From the NCBI GenBank assembly GCA_002344975.1, contig DDUV01000011.1:1-60477 (forward strand): 60,477 nucleotides of DNA, read 5' to 3'. Both the position numbers and the translations under genes were made by a program. The notes under the pieces were generated by a model. That model searched no databases and was not told the origin of the DNA. It worked only from the letters and a program-made list of their open reading frames with translations. This stretch comes from Saprospiraceae bacterium UBA2329 (lineage in GTDB: Bacteria > Bacteroidota > Bacteroidia > Chitinophagales > Saprospiraceae). Below are positions 1 to 8,485 of the stretch, in pieces (the first letter of the stretch is position 1; each line of letters starts with the position of its first letter).

Positions 1-95
1 TGCAATGCCTCCTAAATATCGGCACTACGTCTGCACTATCGTTCTGCGATAAAAAATGAAAAATAACAAGATGTATAAAGTTGAATACTTAATTG

Positions 96-405
96 TGAGG
101 TACTCCCCATTCATTGGACAAAAAAACGGGTTCAATAAGGTGAGAGCCGACGCATGGAAACAATCCTGATCGGAACAAAGAACAGCCCGTTGGGCTGCTC
201 TCCGTCCTGATCCTATTTTGTTGGCAGGACAAAGTTAGCCCCACGTTTTGACATTTCAAAGTTGAATGGAAGGAACTTTTACCTTCCCGAAAAAAACATC
301 GGCGGGAGTATGCCCATTGAGATGGGTGTTAGGCCGTTGGTTGTTGTAGAACTCCAAATATTGCCGGATACCTTGCCAAGCCTGTGCGCCGTCGTCGTAG
401 CTTTT
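96..405 (-). mobile_element. IS3-family insertion sequence remnant (3' end only)
   Basis: Only the distal end of the element is present. It has the last ~50 codons of a DDE (rve-type) transposase on the minus strand (stop at 256-258), followed by ~160 bp of non-coding tail. I place the outer end near 96, where a TGAGGTACTCCCC sequence resembles an IS3/IS150-type terminal repeat; this is inference. A 6-bp-stem hairpin (CAGCCC/GGGCTG, 183-197) lies in the tail. The inner end runs directly into a response-regulator start at about 391-405, so the left part of the element has been lost. Confidence 0.5.
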
Positions 406-411
406 CCTCAT
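256..411 (-). pseudogene. IS3-family transposase, C-terminal fragment
   Basis: This 51-codon reading frame ends in a stop at 256-258 and has a TAG just upstream of its ATG at 409-411, so it cannot extend further. It carries the conserved end of IS3 orfB integrase cores: FYNNQRPNTHLNGHTPADVF. In that family this block follows the catalytic glutamate and closes the rve domain. The catalytic DDE residues are missing, so the fragment cannot transpose anything. Its first codons are probably host sequence read in a different frame. Confidence 0.7.
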
Positions 412-451
412 CGTCTATGACTAATACTTTTCGCAGTGCATGGTCAGTCAT
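391..451 (-). pseudogene. Response regulator, N-terminal stub truncated by IS remnant
   Basis: Reading minus from the ATG at 449-451, the first ~20 codons encode MTDHALRKVLVIDDEEKLRR. This is the typical opening of a two-component receiver domain: beta-1 followed by the acidic pair that binds Mg2+. The frame then enters IS3 sequence and stops within about 20 further codons. The phospho-acceptor Asp and the output domain are gone. It lies 57 bp downstream of gcvT on the same strand. The junction lies within 391-405, where the two readings share the bases AAGCTACGACG. Confidence 0.6.
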
Positions 452-508
452 GTTGTTGTAAATTTAATAATGGTCATCAACATGCTTTTACGAAGGGTGT
501 ACGCCCTT

Positions 509-1612
509 CTACTTCACAAACGGCGCCCTCATCACCACTGCCTGCAATTTCTTACCTCCCGCCACAATGGCTATTTGTGTACCTTCGGCAGCCATCCCTG
601 TCGGCACATAGCCCATCCCAACGGGGTAGCCCAGCGTCGGTGATTGCGTGCCGGAAGTGACCTCGCCCACGACATTGCCCTCCGCATCTTCTATCACATA
701 GCCATGACGGGGTACACGGCGGTCTTCCACCTTGAAGCCCACGAGTTTGCGCTGAACGCCTGCTGCTTTTTGCTTGCGCAGAAATTCTGCATCTATAAAA
801 TCGCCTTTTTGCAGCTTGGTAATCCAACCTAAACCGGCCTCCAAGGGCGAGGTGTTGTCGTCTATATCGTTGCCGTACAGGCAGTAACCCATTTCTAAAC
901 GCAGGGTATCGCGCGCGCCCAAGCCGATGGGTTTGATGTCAAAAGCCTGACCTGCCTCCATGATGGCGTTCCAGATTTGTACGGCGTGTTCGGCGGCCAC
1001 ATATATTTCAAAACCGCCCGCGCCGGTGTAGCCCGTAGCCGATACCAGCACGTTGTCCAATCCGGCGAAACGGCCCTTGGCAAAGGTGTAGTATTTCATG
1101 GCCGACAAGTCTATGTCGGTCAACGATTGCAGGGCTTCCGCAGCTTTGGGACCTTGCACAGCCATCAGTGCCGTTTGTTCCGAAATATTGATGAGGCGGG
1201 TGTCGAAACGGTTGTGGCCGCTGATCCAGTTCCAGTCTTTTTCCATGTTGGAGGCATTGACGACCAGCATGAAGGCTTGCTCTCCCTCGGAACACATTTC
1301 TTCCGGCAGGCGATACACCAGCAGGTCGTCCACGATACCGCCGCGACCGTTGGGCAGGCAAGAATATTGCACCTCGCCGATGGAGAGTTTGGAGGCATCG
1401 TTGGAGGTGACGTATTGCACCAGATCGAGCGCCTGCCTGCCGCGCACAATGAACTCGCCCATGTGCGAAACATCGAACATGCCCACGCCCTTGCGCACCG
1501 CGTGGTGTTCGTCCTGGATGCCTGCGTAAGAAATGGGCATGTTGTAGCCGGCAAATTCGGCCATGCGGGCGCCGAGCGCGAGGTGAATATCGGTAAGCGG
1601 AGTATTTTTCAT
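509..1612 (-). CDS. gcvT: Aminomethyltransferase (glycine cleavage system T protein)
   Basis: This is the T protein of the glycine cleavage system. It moves the methylene group from aminomethyl-lipoyl H protein to tetrahydrofolate and releases ammonia. The 367-residue length is normal for the family. Visible signatures are the N-terminal block with AGYNMPISY and FDVSHMGE, the central GYTGAGGFEIY, the GLGARDTLRLEMGYCLYGND folate-site block, and a C-terminal beta barrel ending VMRAPFVK. The gene follows the HEAT/cyclophilin gene (stop at 1622) by 9 bp on the same strand, so the two are probably cotranscribed. No gcvH or gcvP lies in the window. Downstream is the interrupted response regulator. 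Confidence 0.97.
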   Translation of the reverse strand: MKNTPLTDIHLALGARMAEFAGYNMPISYAGIQDEHHAVRKGVGMFDVSHMGEFIVRGRQALDLVQYVTSNDASKLSIGEVQYSCLPNGRGGIVDDLLVYRLPEEMCSEGEQAFMLVVNASNMEKDWNWISGHNRFDTRLINISEQTALMAVQGPKAAEALQSLTDIDLSAMKYYTFAKGRFAGLDNVLVSATGYTGAGGFEIYVAAEHAVQIWNAIMEAGQAFDIKPIGLGARDTLRLEMGYCLYGNDIDDNTSPLEAGLGWITKLQKGDFIDAEFLRKQKAAGVQRKLVGFKVEDRRVPRHGYVIEDAEGNVVGEVTSGTQSPTLGYPVGMGYVPTGMAAEGTQIAIVAGGKKLQAVVMRAPFVK

Positions 1613-1621
1613 AGTTAGGAA

Positions 1622-3637
1622 TTATTGAATGATAATACTTTCAATTTTGCTGCCGGGCTGAATCTGATGCACCACATCCATGCCGTCTATGACGCGGGCG
1701 AAAATGGTGTAGTTGCCATCCAGATGCAGGGCCGGCGAATGGGTGATGAAAAACTGTGTGCCTTCTGTGTCGTTGCCGGCTGAGGCCATGCCCACCCAAC
1801 CTTCGCGGTCGTAGGAAATGGGCGGCAATTCGGAGCGGATGGCATAATCTAATGAACCATAGCCATCGCCGCGCGGGCAGCCGCCCTGAATGACGAAATT
1901 GGGTACCACGCGATGAAAAAACTTGCCGTCGTAGAATTTATCGCGGGCCAATTCTATGAAGTTCACCACCGAACCGGGCGCCACGGTGGGCAGCAGCCGG
2001 ATGCGGATATTGCCTTTGGTGGTTCGGATGATGGCGGTGGGTTCTATTTCAAACTCGTCTAACACCTTCCAATCAATGGGGTGCGAATAATCGGGTTTGC
2101 GGGCCGGCGATTCCGGTTTGCCTGCAAAGAAATCAATGGTGCGCTGTACTTCGTTGTAGGTCTCGATCTCTCTGGGCAGAGGCAGTTTCACCAATGCCGA
2201 ATCGAGGAAACTTGTGCCGACGGAATCGAGTGCAGCCTTGAAGTTGCGGTCAGGATTGCGCAGGGCCGAAGCGGCGGCGGCCATCATGCCGGGATCGCCC
2301 GATTGAATGGCCTGTTTGAAATACAGCGCCAGTTCGATGGAGGTACGGCGGGCATTGGCTCCGAATACTTTGGCAAAATCGGCGCGGCGGGCTATCCCGT
2401 CCAAAGATTCCACACCGGCAGTACGCACGGCGGCATCGGGCGAAGCGAAACTCTCGCGCTGTATGTAGCGCATGTTCCAGGGAAACTCGGCCAAAGCGCG
2501 CAGCGCCACTGCTTTCTGATAGGCGCTGGCGGCCCCGCTGAAACGCTGCCGGAGTTCCCAGTTGATGATGTTGCGGGTTTCTGCCTGATAAGAGGGCAGG
2601 TGTCTCTGAGCGGCAGTGTAAAGTTGCAATTGGGCGCTCCAGTGGATGGAGTCTTTAGAGCTGCGCCAGTAAAATGCGGCATCCTGGGCCTGTCCGTTTT
2701 CTACAAAAAACTGGGCTGCCCGCGCCGCCACATGCGGATTGGGGTCTTTGAGCGCCAGAATGACCGCCGACTGCACGGCTGCATAGTCATAGCTGCCCAG
2801 CGCGCGCAAGATGTTGACTTTCACGCGATAGTCCTGCTCTTTGGGCAGCATTTCGAGGAGGGTGGCCAATGCCGCCTGATTTTTGGCTTTGCCCAATCCC
2901 ATCACTAAAGCCATGCGGATGGCAGGGTCGGTTTCGGAGCCTGTAATTTTGACGACGGGCATAAACGCGGTACTGTCAATGACCAAATCTTTGGCTCGGC
3001 TGAGGTAGTTGGCAGCTACCAAACGGGCGCTCGGCGGGTATTCTGTGCCGGCGGCAATCTGAATCATGCGGGCGGTGCCTTCATCGGCAATGATGTTGCG
3101 CAAAGCAAAGCGATAGATACCGCGCGTAAGGCCTTCCAGCAGGGCGGTATCCGAGGGCAGATAGGTGCTCACAGTACTGAGTTGGCGCAGGGTATTGAGG
3201 CTGCCGCACTTGCCCACCGCTTCGAGGATGGCCCGGTTGCTTTTGCGATATGCCCCCAGCGTATCGGTTTGATCGAAAGCGGCAATGAGAGGCGCCTCGC
3301 CGGCAGCAGCGCCGGTTTGGCCGATGGCATACGCTACTGCAGCGCGTACCTCGTCCACAGGGTCGGCCAGCAATTCGGTCAATTTCGGTACGGCGGCAGT
3401 ATCTTTGATGGAAGCAAATGCCAGGGCCGCGGCATAGCGATAGTTAGGGTTATCGTTGGCCAACCATTGGTAGAGGCTGTCGGATTGGCGGCGGTCCTGC
3501 AAGTCATAAATTTGCCTGAACACAGGGTCTTTCAGGTCAATATCCACATCGGTGAACGTATCGTCTTTTTGGTAAGGACGGCAGGCGGCCAGGGCCAAAA
3601 GGAAAAAGAGAGCCGACCAGAAGGCAGTTCTGAGCAT
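1622..3637 (-). CDS. HEAT-repeat lipoprotein with C-terminal cyclophilin-type PPIase
   Basis: A 671-residue predicted lipoprotein. I chose the ATG at 3635-3637 because it gives a clean signal peptide ending in the lipobox ALAAC, with AT-rich sequence upstream; the next in-frame ATG is at 3670. Residues ~40-500 are alpha-helical HEAT-like repeats. Blocks such as DEVRAAVAYAIGQTGA and PHVAARAAQFFVENGQA are visible. Residues ~535-671 form a cyclophilin peptidyl-prolyl isomerase domain with FFHRVVPNFVIQGG and GTQFFITHSPALHLDG. Cyclophilins speed proline isomerisation during folding. The lipid anchor places this one in the envelope, and the HEAT part probably binds partners. It sits directly after the PBP1A gene, whose stop codon is at 3663. 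Function in wall or outer-membrane assembly is inference. Confidence 0.9.
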   Translation of the reverse strand: MLRTAFWSALFFLLALAACRPYQKDDTFTDVDIDLKDPVFRQIYDLQDRRQSDSLYQWLANDNPNYRYAAALAFASIKDTAAVPKLTELLADPVDEVRAAVAYAIGQTGAAAGEAPLIAAFDQTDTLGAYRKSNRAILEAVGKCGSLNTLRQLSTVSTYLPSDTALLEGLTRGIYRFALRNIIADEGTARMIQIAAGTEYPPSARLVAANYLSRAKDLVIDSTAFMPVVKITGSETDPAIRMALVMGLGKAKNQAALATLLEMLPKEQDYRVKVNILRALGSYDYAAVQSAVILALKDPNPHVAARAAQFFVENGQAQDAAFYWRSSKDSIHWSAQLQLYTAAQRHLPSYQAETRNIINWELRQRFSGAASAYQKAVALRALAEFPWNMRYIQRESFASPDAAVRTAGVESLDGIARRADFAKVFGANARRTSIELALYFKQAIQSGDPGMMAAAASALRNPDRNFKAALDSVGTSFLDSALVKLPLPREIETYNEVQRTIDFFAGKPESPARKPDYSHPIDWKVLDEFEIEPTAIIRTTKGNIRIRLLPTVAPGSVVNFIELARDKFYDGKFFHRVVPNFVIQGGCPRGDGYGSLDYAIRSELPPISYDREGWVGMASAGNDTEGTQFFITHSPALHLDGNYTIFARVIDGMDVVHQIQPGSKIESIIIQ

Positions 3638-3662
3638 GTTTTTTAAGTATTGAATGGCAAAT

Positions 3663-6230
3663 TTATTCATCTTCCCCCTCCGGCTTTTCATCGCCGAAAA
3701 TGTCATTGGAAAATTCGTCGTCCAAGTCTTTAAATGCCGGGCGCCCGGAGGAGTATTTGGAGCAGTCCAACTCGATGTCCATATCTCCCGGCGGGCGGGC
3801 AAAGCGCACAGAAGCATCGTAATCTATGCCGGGCGCTTCTTCGAGGGCCTTGATGAAAGCTGAAAAGAATGGCTTGGACATGTACGAGCCTTGCCCATTG
3901 GCTATAGACAGGAAGCGAATCCAGCGGTCTTCTCCGCCTACCCAGGTACCCACTACCAAACGCGGCGTGACCCCCATGAACCAGCCGTCCACGTAGTCGT
4001 TGGTGGTACCCGTTTTACCGCCCACTTCGCTTTTGATGCCGCCCATATTGGTGGCGGAGTACTTGAGCAAATCGAGCATGGCGTAGTTGGCGCTGGGCGA
4101 CAGGGCCTGCTTCTCTTCCGGCATGGCGCTGTAAATGACCCTGCCGTTGCGGTCTTCGATGCGGGTGACAAAAACCGGCTTCACATACATCCCGTTGTTG
4201 GCAAACGTAGTGTAGGCGCCCGTCATTTCCATCACAGATAAGTCTGTGGCGCCCAGGCAGATAGCCGGAGACTTGGGCACCCGATGCCGCCCGTTGGGGT
4301 AGCGCGTAGTGCTGTCTATGCCCATCATGTGTACCAAACCGCGAATGGGTTCTACATCGCCGATTTCTTTGACGAGATGCACAGAGACCGTGTTGACGGA
4401 ATTGCGCAAACCGTCGCGCAGGTTGAAAGTCTTTCCCGAATAACCGCCTGAAGCATTGGCGGGCGTCCAAGACTGGAACAAGCCGAAATTGCCCTCTCCG
4501 GGCGATATGGTTTTGGCCACATCGGCCACGGTATAACAGGGCGAGAAACGATATATCTCTATGGCGGTGGCATATACAAAAGGCTTGAAAGTAGAGCCTA
4601 CCTGCCGGTTGATGGTGGCGTGGTCGTATTGGAAATACTTGTGATTGATGCCGCCTACCCACACTTTTACATAGCCGGTAGCGGGATCAACGGCCAGAAT
4701 GCCCGTTTGTAAAAACATACGGTGGTAGCGAATGGAATCCAATGGAGACATCACGGTGTCTTTTTCCATTTCCTCGTTGTAGGCGAATACGCGCATGGCT
4801 ACCGGCGTACTGAACTCACGGTCGGAGGCGTCCTGTAGTTTGCTCCAGGCGGTCTGAAGTTGAGACAGGTGACTGCTGCGGAGTACATTTTTGAGTCTTC
4901 GGGCGGTTTCCTCGCTCAGTTTTTTGGCTTTCACCAAACGGGCCAATGAATCGGGCCGGGCAGCTTCGGCCATCACGAGTTCCACTTCCCAGTCATCGTT
5001 CAGCAGCTTGTCGTCGCCCATTTCGGCGCGCACTTTTTCGGCCACTTCCAGCAGGTATTTATCGCGCAGGGCCTGATAGCGCTCGGAGGCGCGGACAAGC
5101 CCCTTGAGTCTTTGTGCTCGTACGGCTACCGGAATTTCGGTTTCAGACCCCTGCGAGTACTTCCAGGGATCGCGTTTGTTCCAGGTTTTGAAAAAAGCAT
5201 CCTGCACCTTGGCCATGTGGCGGGCCATGACCTCCTCTGCAATTTTTTGCATTTGCGGGTCTATGGTGGTATAAATTTTGAGGCCGTCGCGATAAATATC
5301 GTAGGGCGTGCCGTCGGGTTTGTAGTATTGTTCTTTGGCCAAGATTTCCTCTTTGACATACTTGCCGAGTTCCATACGGAAATACGGAGCCAGGCCGTCT
5401 ATGTGCGTTTGGCGGGTGAAGCGGAGGCCCAAAGGCAGTTTTTTGAGAGACTCCAGTTCATCTTTGCGCAAGAGGCCGTTTTTGTACATTTGAAGAAAAA
5501 CGACATTGCGGCGTTGTTGCACCTGCTCCGGGCGGCGCAGCGGATTGAACAGCGAGGGGTTTTTGAGCATACCGATGAGCATGGCGGCCTCCTGTACTTC
5601 GAGCGAGTCCTGTGGGCGGTCGAAGTAGATTTCGGAGGCTGCCTTGATGCCGTAAGCGCCATTGATGAAGTTGAATTTATTGAGATACATGGCCAATATC
5701 TCTTCTTTGGTGTAGCTGCGTTCTAAGCGCACGGCGATGATCCACTCGCGCAGTTTTTGCAATACGCGCCCCCACCCTTCGGCTTTCTGGCCGGTGAACA
5801 AAAGTTTGGCCAATTGCTGCGTGATGGTGCTGGCCCCGCCGGAACCTTTTTTCTGCAATGCAATGGTTTTGACCGCTACGCGCCCCAATGCCTGGAAATC
5901 TATGCCGGTGTGTGAGTAATAGCGCTCGTCTTCGGTGGCAATGAGCGCATTGACCAAGTGCGGAGAGAGGTCTTCATAACCCACCGGTACGCGGTTTTCT
6001 ATATAATAACGCCCTATTTCTGTGCCGGAGGAGCCATAAACCACCGAGGCCAATTCGCTCTTGGGGTTTTCCAACTGACTGACAGAAGGAAGATTGGTAA
6101 ACGACAACAATACAAAAATCAAAACAACGGCGCCAATGCCGATAAACAGCAGCCGCCACATCCATACAGCCCAGTTGCGATAAGAGGACCGCTCGGTTTG
6201 GAACAAAAAATCAGTGATGGTTTGCCACAT
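3663..6230 (-). CDS. mrcA: Class A penicillin-binding protein 1A (glycosyltransferase/transpeptidase)
   Basis: A bifunctional peptidoglycan synthase of 855 residues. It has one N-terminal membrane anchor (~23-43). The GT51 glycosyltransferase domain (~65-240) has ATEDERYYSHTGID and GGASTITQQLAK. A long charged helical insertion (~330-510) precedes the transpeptidase domain with STFK (546-549), SVN (611-613) and KTGT (739-742), so all active-site motifs are intact. It polymerises glycan strands and cross-links stem peptides in the periplasm. The start at 6228-6230 was chosen over the upstream ATG because the latter adds 12 low-complexity residues. The tail is acidic (SNDIFGDEKPEGEDE). The gene leads into the HEAT/cyclophilin lipoprotein and then gcvT. 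Confidence 0.96.
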   Translation of the reverse strand: MWQTITDFLFQTERSSYRNWAVWMWRLLFIGIGAVVLIFVLLSFTNLPSVSQLENPKSELASVVYGSSGTEIGRYYIENRVPVGYEDLSPHLVNALIATEDERYYSHTGIDFQALGRVAVKTIALQKKGSGGASTITQQLAKLLFTGQKAEGWGRVLQKLREWIIAVRLERSYTKEEILAMYLNKFNFINGAYGIKAASEIYFDRPQDSLEVQEAAMLIGMLKNPSLFNPLRRPEQVQQRRNVVFLQMYKNGLLRKDELESLKKLPLGLRFTRQTHIDGLAPYFRMELGKYVKEEILAKEQYYKPDGTPYDIYRDGLKIYTTIDPQMQKIAEEVMARHMAKVQDAFFKTWNKRDPWKYSQGSETEIPVAVRAQRLKGLVRASERYQALRDKYLLEVAEKVRAEMGDDKLLNDDWEVELVMAEAARPDSLARLVKAKKLSEETARRLKNVLRSSHLSQLQTAWSKLQDASDREFSTPVAMRVFAYNEEMEKDTVMSPLDSIRYHRMFLQTGILAVDPATGYVKVWVGGINHKYFQYDHATINRQVGSTFKPFVYATAIEIYRFSPCYTVADVAKTISPGEGNFGLFQSWTPANASGGYSGKTFNLRDGLRNSVNTVSVHLVKEIGDVEPIRGLVHMMGIDSTTRYPNGRHRVPKSPAICLGATDLSVMEMTGAYTTFANNGMYVKPVFVTRIEDRNGRVIYSAMPEEKQALSPSANYAMLDLLKYSATNMGGIKSEVGGKTGTTNDYVDGWFMGVTPRLVVGTWVGGEDRWIRFLSIANGQGSYMSKPFFSAFIKALEEAPGIDYDASVRFARPPGDMDIELDCSKYSSGRPAFKDLDDEFSNDIFGDEKPEGEDE

Positions 6231-6351
6231 GGTATGTTGGTTTGATGGTGCCGGCCGGGTGGGCAACGACTCAATGGGGGCAAAATTAAGGATTATGGAG
6301 AATTATTCCTTTAATATTAAAGGCGCGGAAAAGCTGCGAGTTTTGCCGGAT

Positions 6352-6399
6352 AGTGAAGGGGCGACTCGGCCGGATACACTTCGTAGTCACCCCTTCACT
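6352..6399. repeat. Dispersed palindrome, copy 1 (AGTGAAGGGG family; likely terminator)
   Basis: The left arm AGTGAAGGGGCGACT (6352-6366) and right arm AGTCACCCCTTCACT (6385-6399) are complementary with one mismatch, around an 18-bp loop. The repeat lies just downstream of the leftward nucleoside-transporter gene, where a terminator would be expected. The same arms recur at 12949-13000 and, degenerate, at 49201-49251. Confidence 0.75.
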
Positions 6400-6414
6400 A
6401 AACACAGAAAATAA

Positions 6415-7719
6415 TCAGGACGCAATCATCCCCGCCAGCGCCGCCGTGAGGAAACAGGCAATGGTGCCGCCGATGAGAGCCTTGACGCCCAACTCCGTGA
6501 GCGCCCGCCGCTGCCCCGGCGCTATGGCGCTGATGCCGCCGATCTGGATACCGATGGAAGCAAAATTGGCAAAACCACAGAGGGCATACAAGGTGATGAG
6601 CAAGGATTTGGGCTGCAACTGCACGCCGGCGTTTTGCATATCGCCCAGGGCTGCATAAGCAACAAACTCGTTGATCACGGTTTTTTGCCCCAGCAGCTCG
6701 CCTACCGTGAGTATGTCGGCAGACGGCACTCCCAACAACCAGGCAATGGGTGCAAAAATGAGGCCCAGCAAATAGGTAAAGTTGAAGCCGCCGGCCCTGC
6801 CTCCGGTCATGGCCGAGGCCCAGTCATTGAGGCCGGTCCAACTGCCTACGAAATTTTCAAGGATATAGTTTACCATTGCCACCAAAGCCGTGAAAACCAG
6901 CAACATAGCGCCCACATTGACGGCCAATTTCAGTCCGTCGGTGGTGCCGCGAGAGATGGCATCAAGGAGGTTGGAGCCGCTATCTATTTCCATTTTTACT
7001 TCTTCGTCGGTGTGTTGGCGCTCCGTTTCCGGGAAGAGCATTTTGGAGGCTACAATGGCTGCCGGCGCCGACATGATGGAGGCCGTGAGCAGGTGCCGCG
7101 CAAAGTAGAGCTGGCGTTCGGGGTCGTCGCCGCCGAGGAAGCCCACATACGCTGCAAACACGCCGCCGGCAATGGTGGCCATACCGCCGGTCATGAGACA
7201 GAGCAGTTCGGAGCGGGTCATTTTTTCCAAATACGGCCGAATGACCAACGGCGCCTCGGTTTGCCCGATGAACACATTGGCAGCCGCCGCTAAGCTCTCA
7301 GGCCCCGACAAGCCCATGGTGCGCGTCATCACCCAGGATATGGCGTAAATGATGCGCTGCAAAATGCCGAAGTAATACAGTGCTGCCGACAGTGCCGAAA
7401 AAAACACCACTGTGGGCAATACCTGAAAGGCGAAGATGTAGCCGAAGGTATCGGTACGCTCTATGATGCTGCCGAAAATAAAGGCCGAACCGGCTTTGGT
7501 GAAATCCAACACCACCACAAAAAAGGAGGCAATGGCATCGAAGGCTTTATTGACAAGGGGCACTTTGAGTACGCCGAAGGCAAAGACCAATTGCAGGGCC
7601 ATACCTGCGCCCACGAGCCTCCAATTGATGGCGCGGCGGTTGTTGCTCAGCAGCCAGGCTATGACCAAAAGGAAGGCAATGCCCAGCGTGCCGCGAAGAA
7701 TGTTGTTGAGTAGTTCCAT
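6415..7719 (-). CDS. nupC: Concentrative nucleoside transporter (CNT/NupC family)
   Basis: A 434-residue polytopic inner-membrane protein of the CNT family, which imports nucleosides with Na+ or H+. Visible family motifs are FIGQTEAPLVIRPYL followed by a glycine-rich re-entrant segment (MATIAGGVFAAYVGFLGG), then NEFVAYAAL and GFANFASIGIQIGGI. I chose the ATG at 7717-7719, which gives MELLNNILRG and a normal CNT N-terminus; the longer frame adds 51 residues antisense to the udk promoter region. It is transcribed divergently from uridine kinase with 94 bp between the two starts. That supports a nucleoside salvage role. A palindromic terminator candidate follows at 6352-6399. Confidence 0.93.
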   Translation of the reverse strand: MELLNNILRGTLGIAFLLVIAWLLSNNRRAINWRLVGAGMALQLVFAFGVLKVPLVNKAFDAIASFFVVVLDFTKAGSAFIFGSIIERTDTFGYIFAFQVLPTVVFFSALSAALYYFGILQRIIYAISWVMTRTMGLSGPESLAAAANVFIGQTEAPLVIRPYLEKMTRSELLCLMTGGMATIAGGVFAAYVGFLGGDDPERQLYFARHLLTASIMSAPAAIVASKMLFPETERQHTDEEVKMEIDSGSNLLDAISRGTTDGLKLAVNVGAMLLVFTALVAMVNYILENFVGSWTGLNDWASAMTGGRAGGFNFTYLLGLIFAPIAWLLGVPSADILTVGELLGQKTVINEFVAYAALGDMQNAGVQLQPKSLLITLYALCGFANFASIGIQIGGISAIAPGQRRALTELGVKALIGGTIACFLTAALAGMIAS

Positions 7720-7782
7720 ACCAAGTCCGGTTATTTTGTGAAAACAGGCCAAAGTAAGGAAAAACCGTTCACATATTGCGCC

Positions 7783-7790
7783 TATATTTG
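7783..7790 (+). promoter_or_regulatory. Candidate -7 element for udk
   Basis: TATATTTG matches the Bacteroidota consensus TAnnTTTG and lies 24 bp before the udk ATG. No convincing TTG box is seen 19 bp upstream. Confidence 0.5.
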
Positions 7791-7813
7791 CCGCCGAAGT
7801 GAAATAACCATCT

Positions 7814-8458
7814 ATGAAACCTCTCATCATCGGCATTTGCGGCGGCAGCGGAGCGGGCAAAACCACCCTCATACGGCACTTGAAAGCCCGGTTTTCGGAA
7901 AGCGAATTGTGCGTATTGTCTTTAGACGATTACTACTACCCGCGCGCCAAACAAAAAACCGATGCGATGGGCGTCAACAACTTCGACCGCCCTAAATCCA
8001 TTGACCGCAAGGCATTTGTGAAGGACCTGCTCAAGCTCATCTCCGGCGAATCGGTGTCGCGGCAGGAGTATGTGTTCAACAACGAACAGGCCAAACCCCG
8101 CACGCTCGTCTTTCGGCCCGCGCCGGTCATTGTGGTAGAAGGCATCTTTGTGTTTCATTTCAAAAAAGTGCGCGAACTGCTCAACCTCAAAGTGTTTTTA
8201 CACGCCAAAGAAAACCTCAAGGTCATCCGGCGCATCAAACGCGACCAGGTGGAACGCAACTACCCGCTCGAAGACGTGCTTTATCGCTACCAGCACCACG
8301 TCTTGCCCACCTTCGAGCGCTACATCCGACCTTATATGGAAGACGCCGACCTCATCATTACCAACAACGAGGGCTTCGACAATGGCCTGGCTGTACTCAC
8401 CGGCTTCATCCGGCACTACATGCAAAACCCCGCGCACTGGCACGACCCGGAGTTTTGA
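7814..8458 (+). CDS. udk: Uridine kinase
   Basis: This enzyme phosphorylates uridine (and cytidine) to the monophosphate in cytoplasmic pyrimidine salvage. The 214-residue protein has a Walker A loop GGSGAGKT at residues 10-17, the SLDDYYYPR substrate-site segment, an FDRPKSID segment and the VVEGIFVFH strand. Its FLHAKENLKVIRRIKRD block matches the LID region of the PRK/URK family. Length and domain order are typical. It is divergent from the nucleoside transporter, which probably supplies its substrate. A TAnnTTTG promoter element is just upstream, and the next gene is convergent. Confidence 0.95.
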   Translation: MKPLIIGICGGSGAGKTTLIRHLKARFSESELCVLSLDDYYYPRAKQKTDAMGVNNFDRPKSIDRKAFVKDLLKLISGESVSRQEYVFNNEQAKPRTLVFRPAPVIVVEGIFVFHFKKVRELLNLKVFLHAKENLKVIRRIKRDQVERNYPLEDVLYRYQHHVLPTFERYIRPYMEDADLIITNNEGFDNGLAVLTGFIRHYMQNPAHWHDPEF

Positions 8459-8485
8459 GTACATAAGGGGGCCCTGACTGAAGTT

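Noticed and set aside
977..1618. 213-codon plus-strand frame opposite gcvT
   Set aside because: It mirrors a strongly conserved gcvT on the other strand, has no recognisable domain, and exists because GC-rich codons leave few antisense stops.
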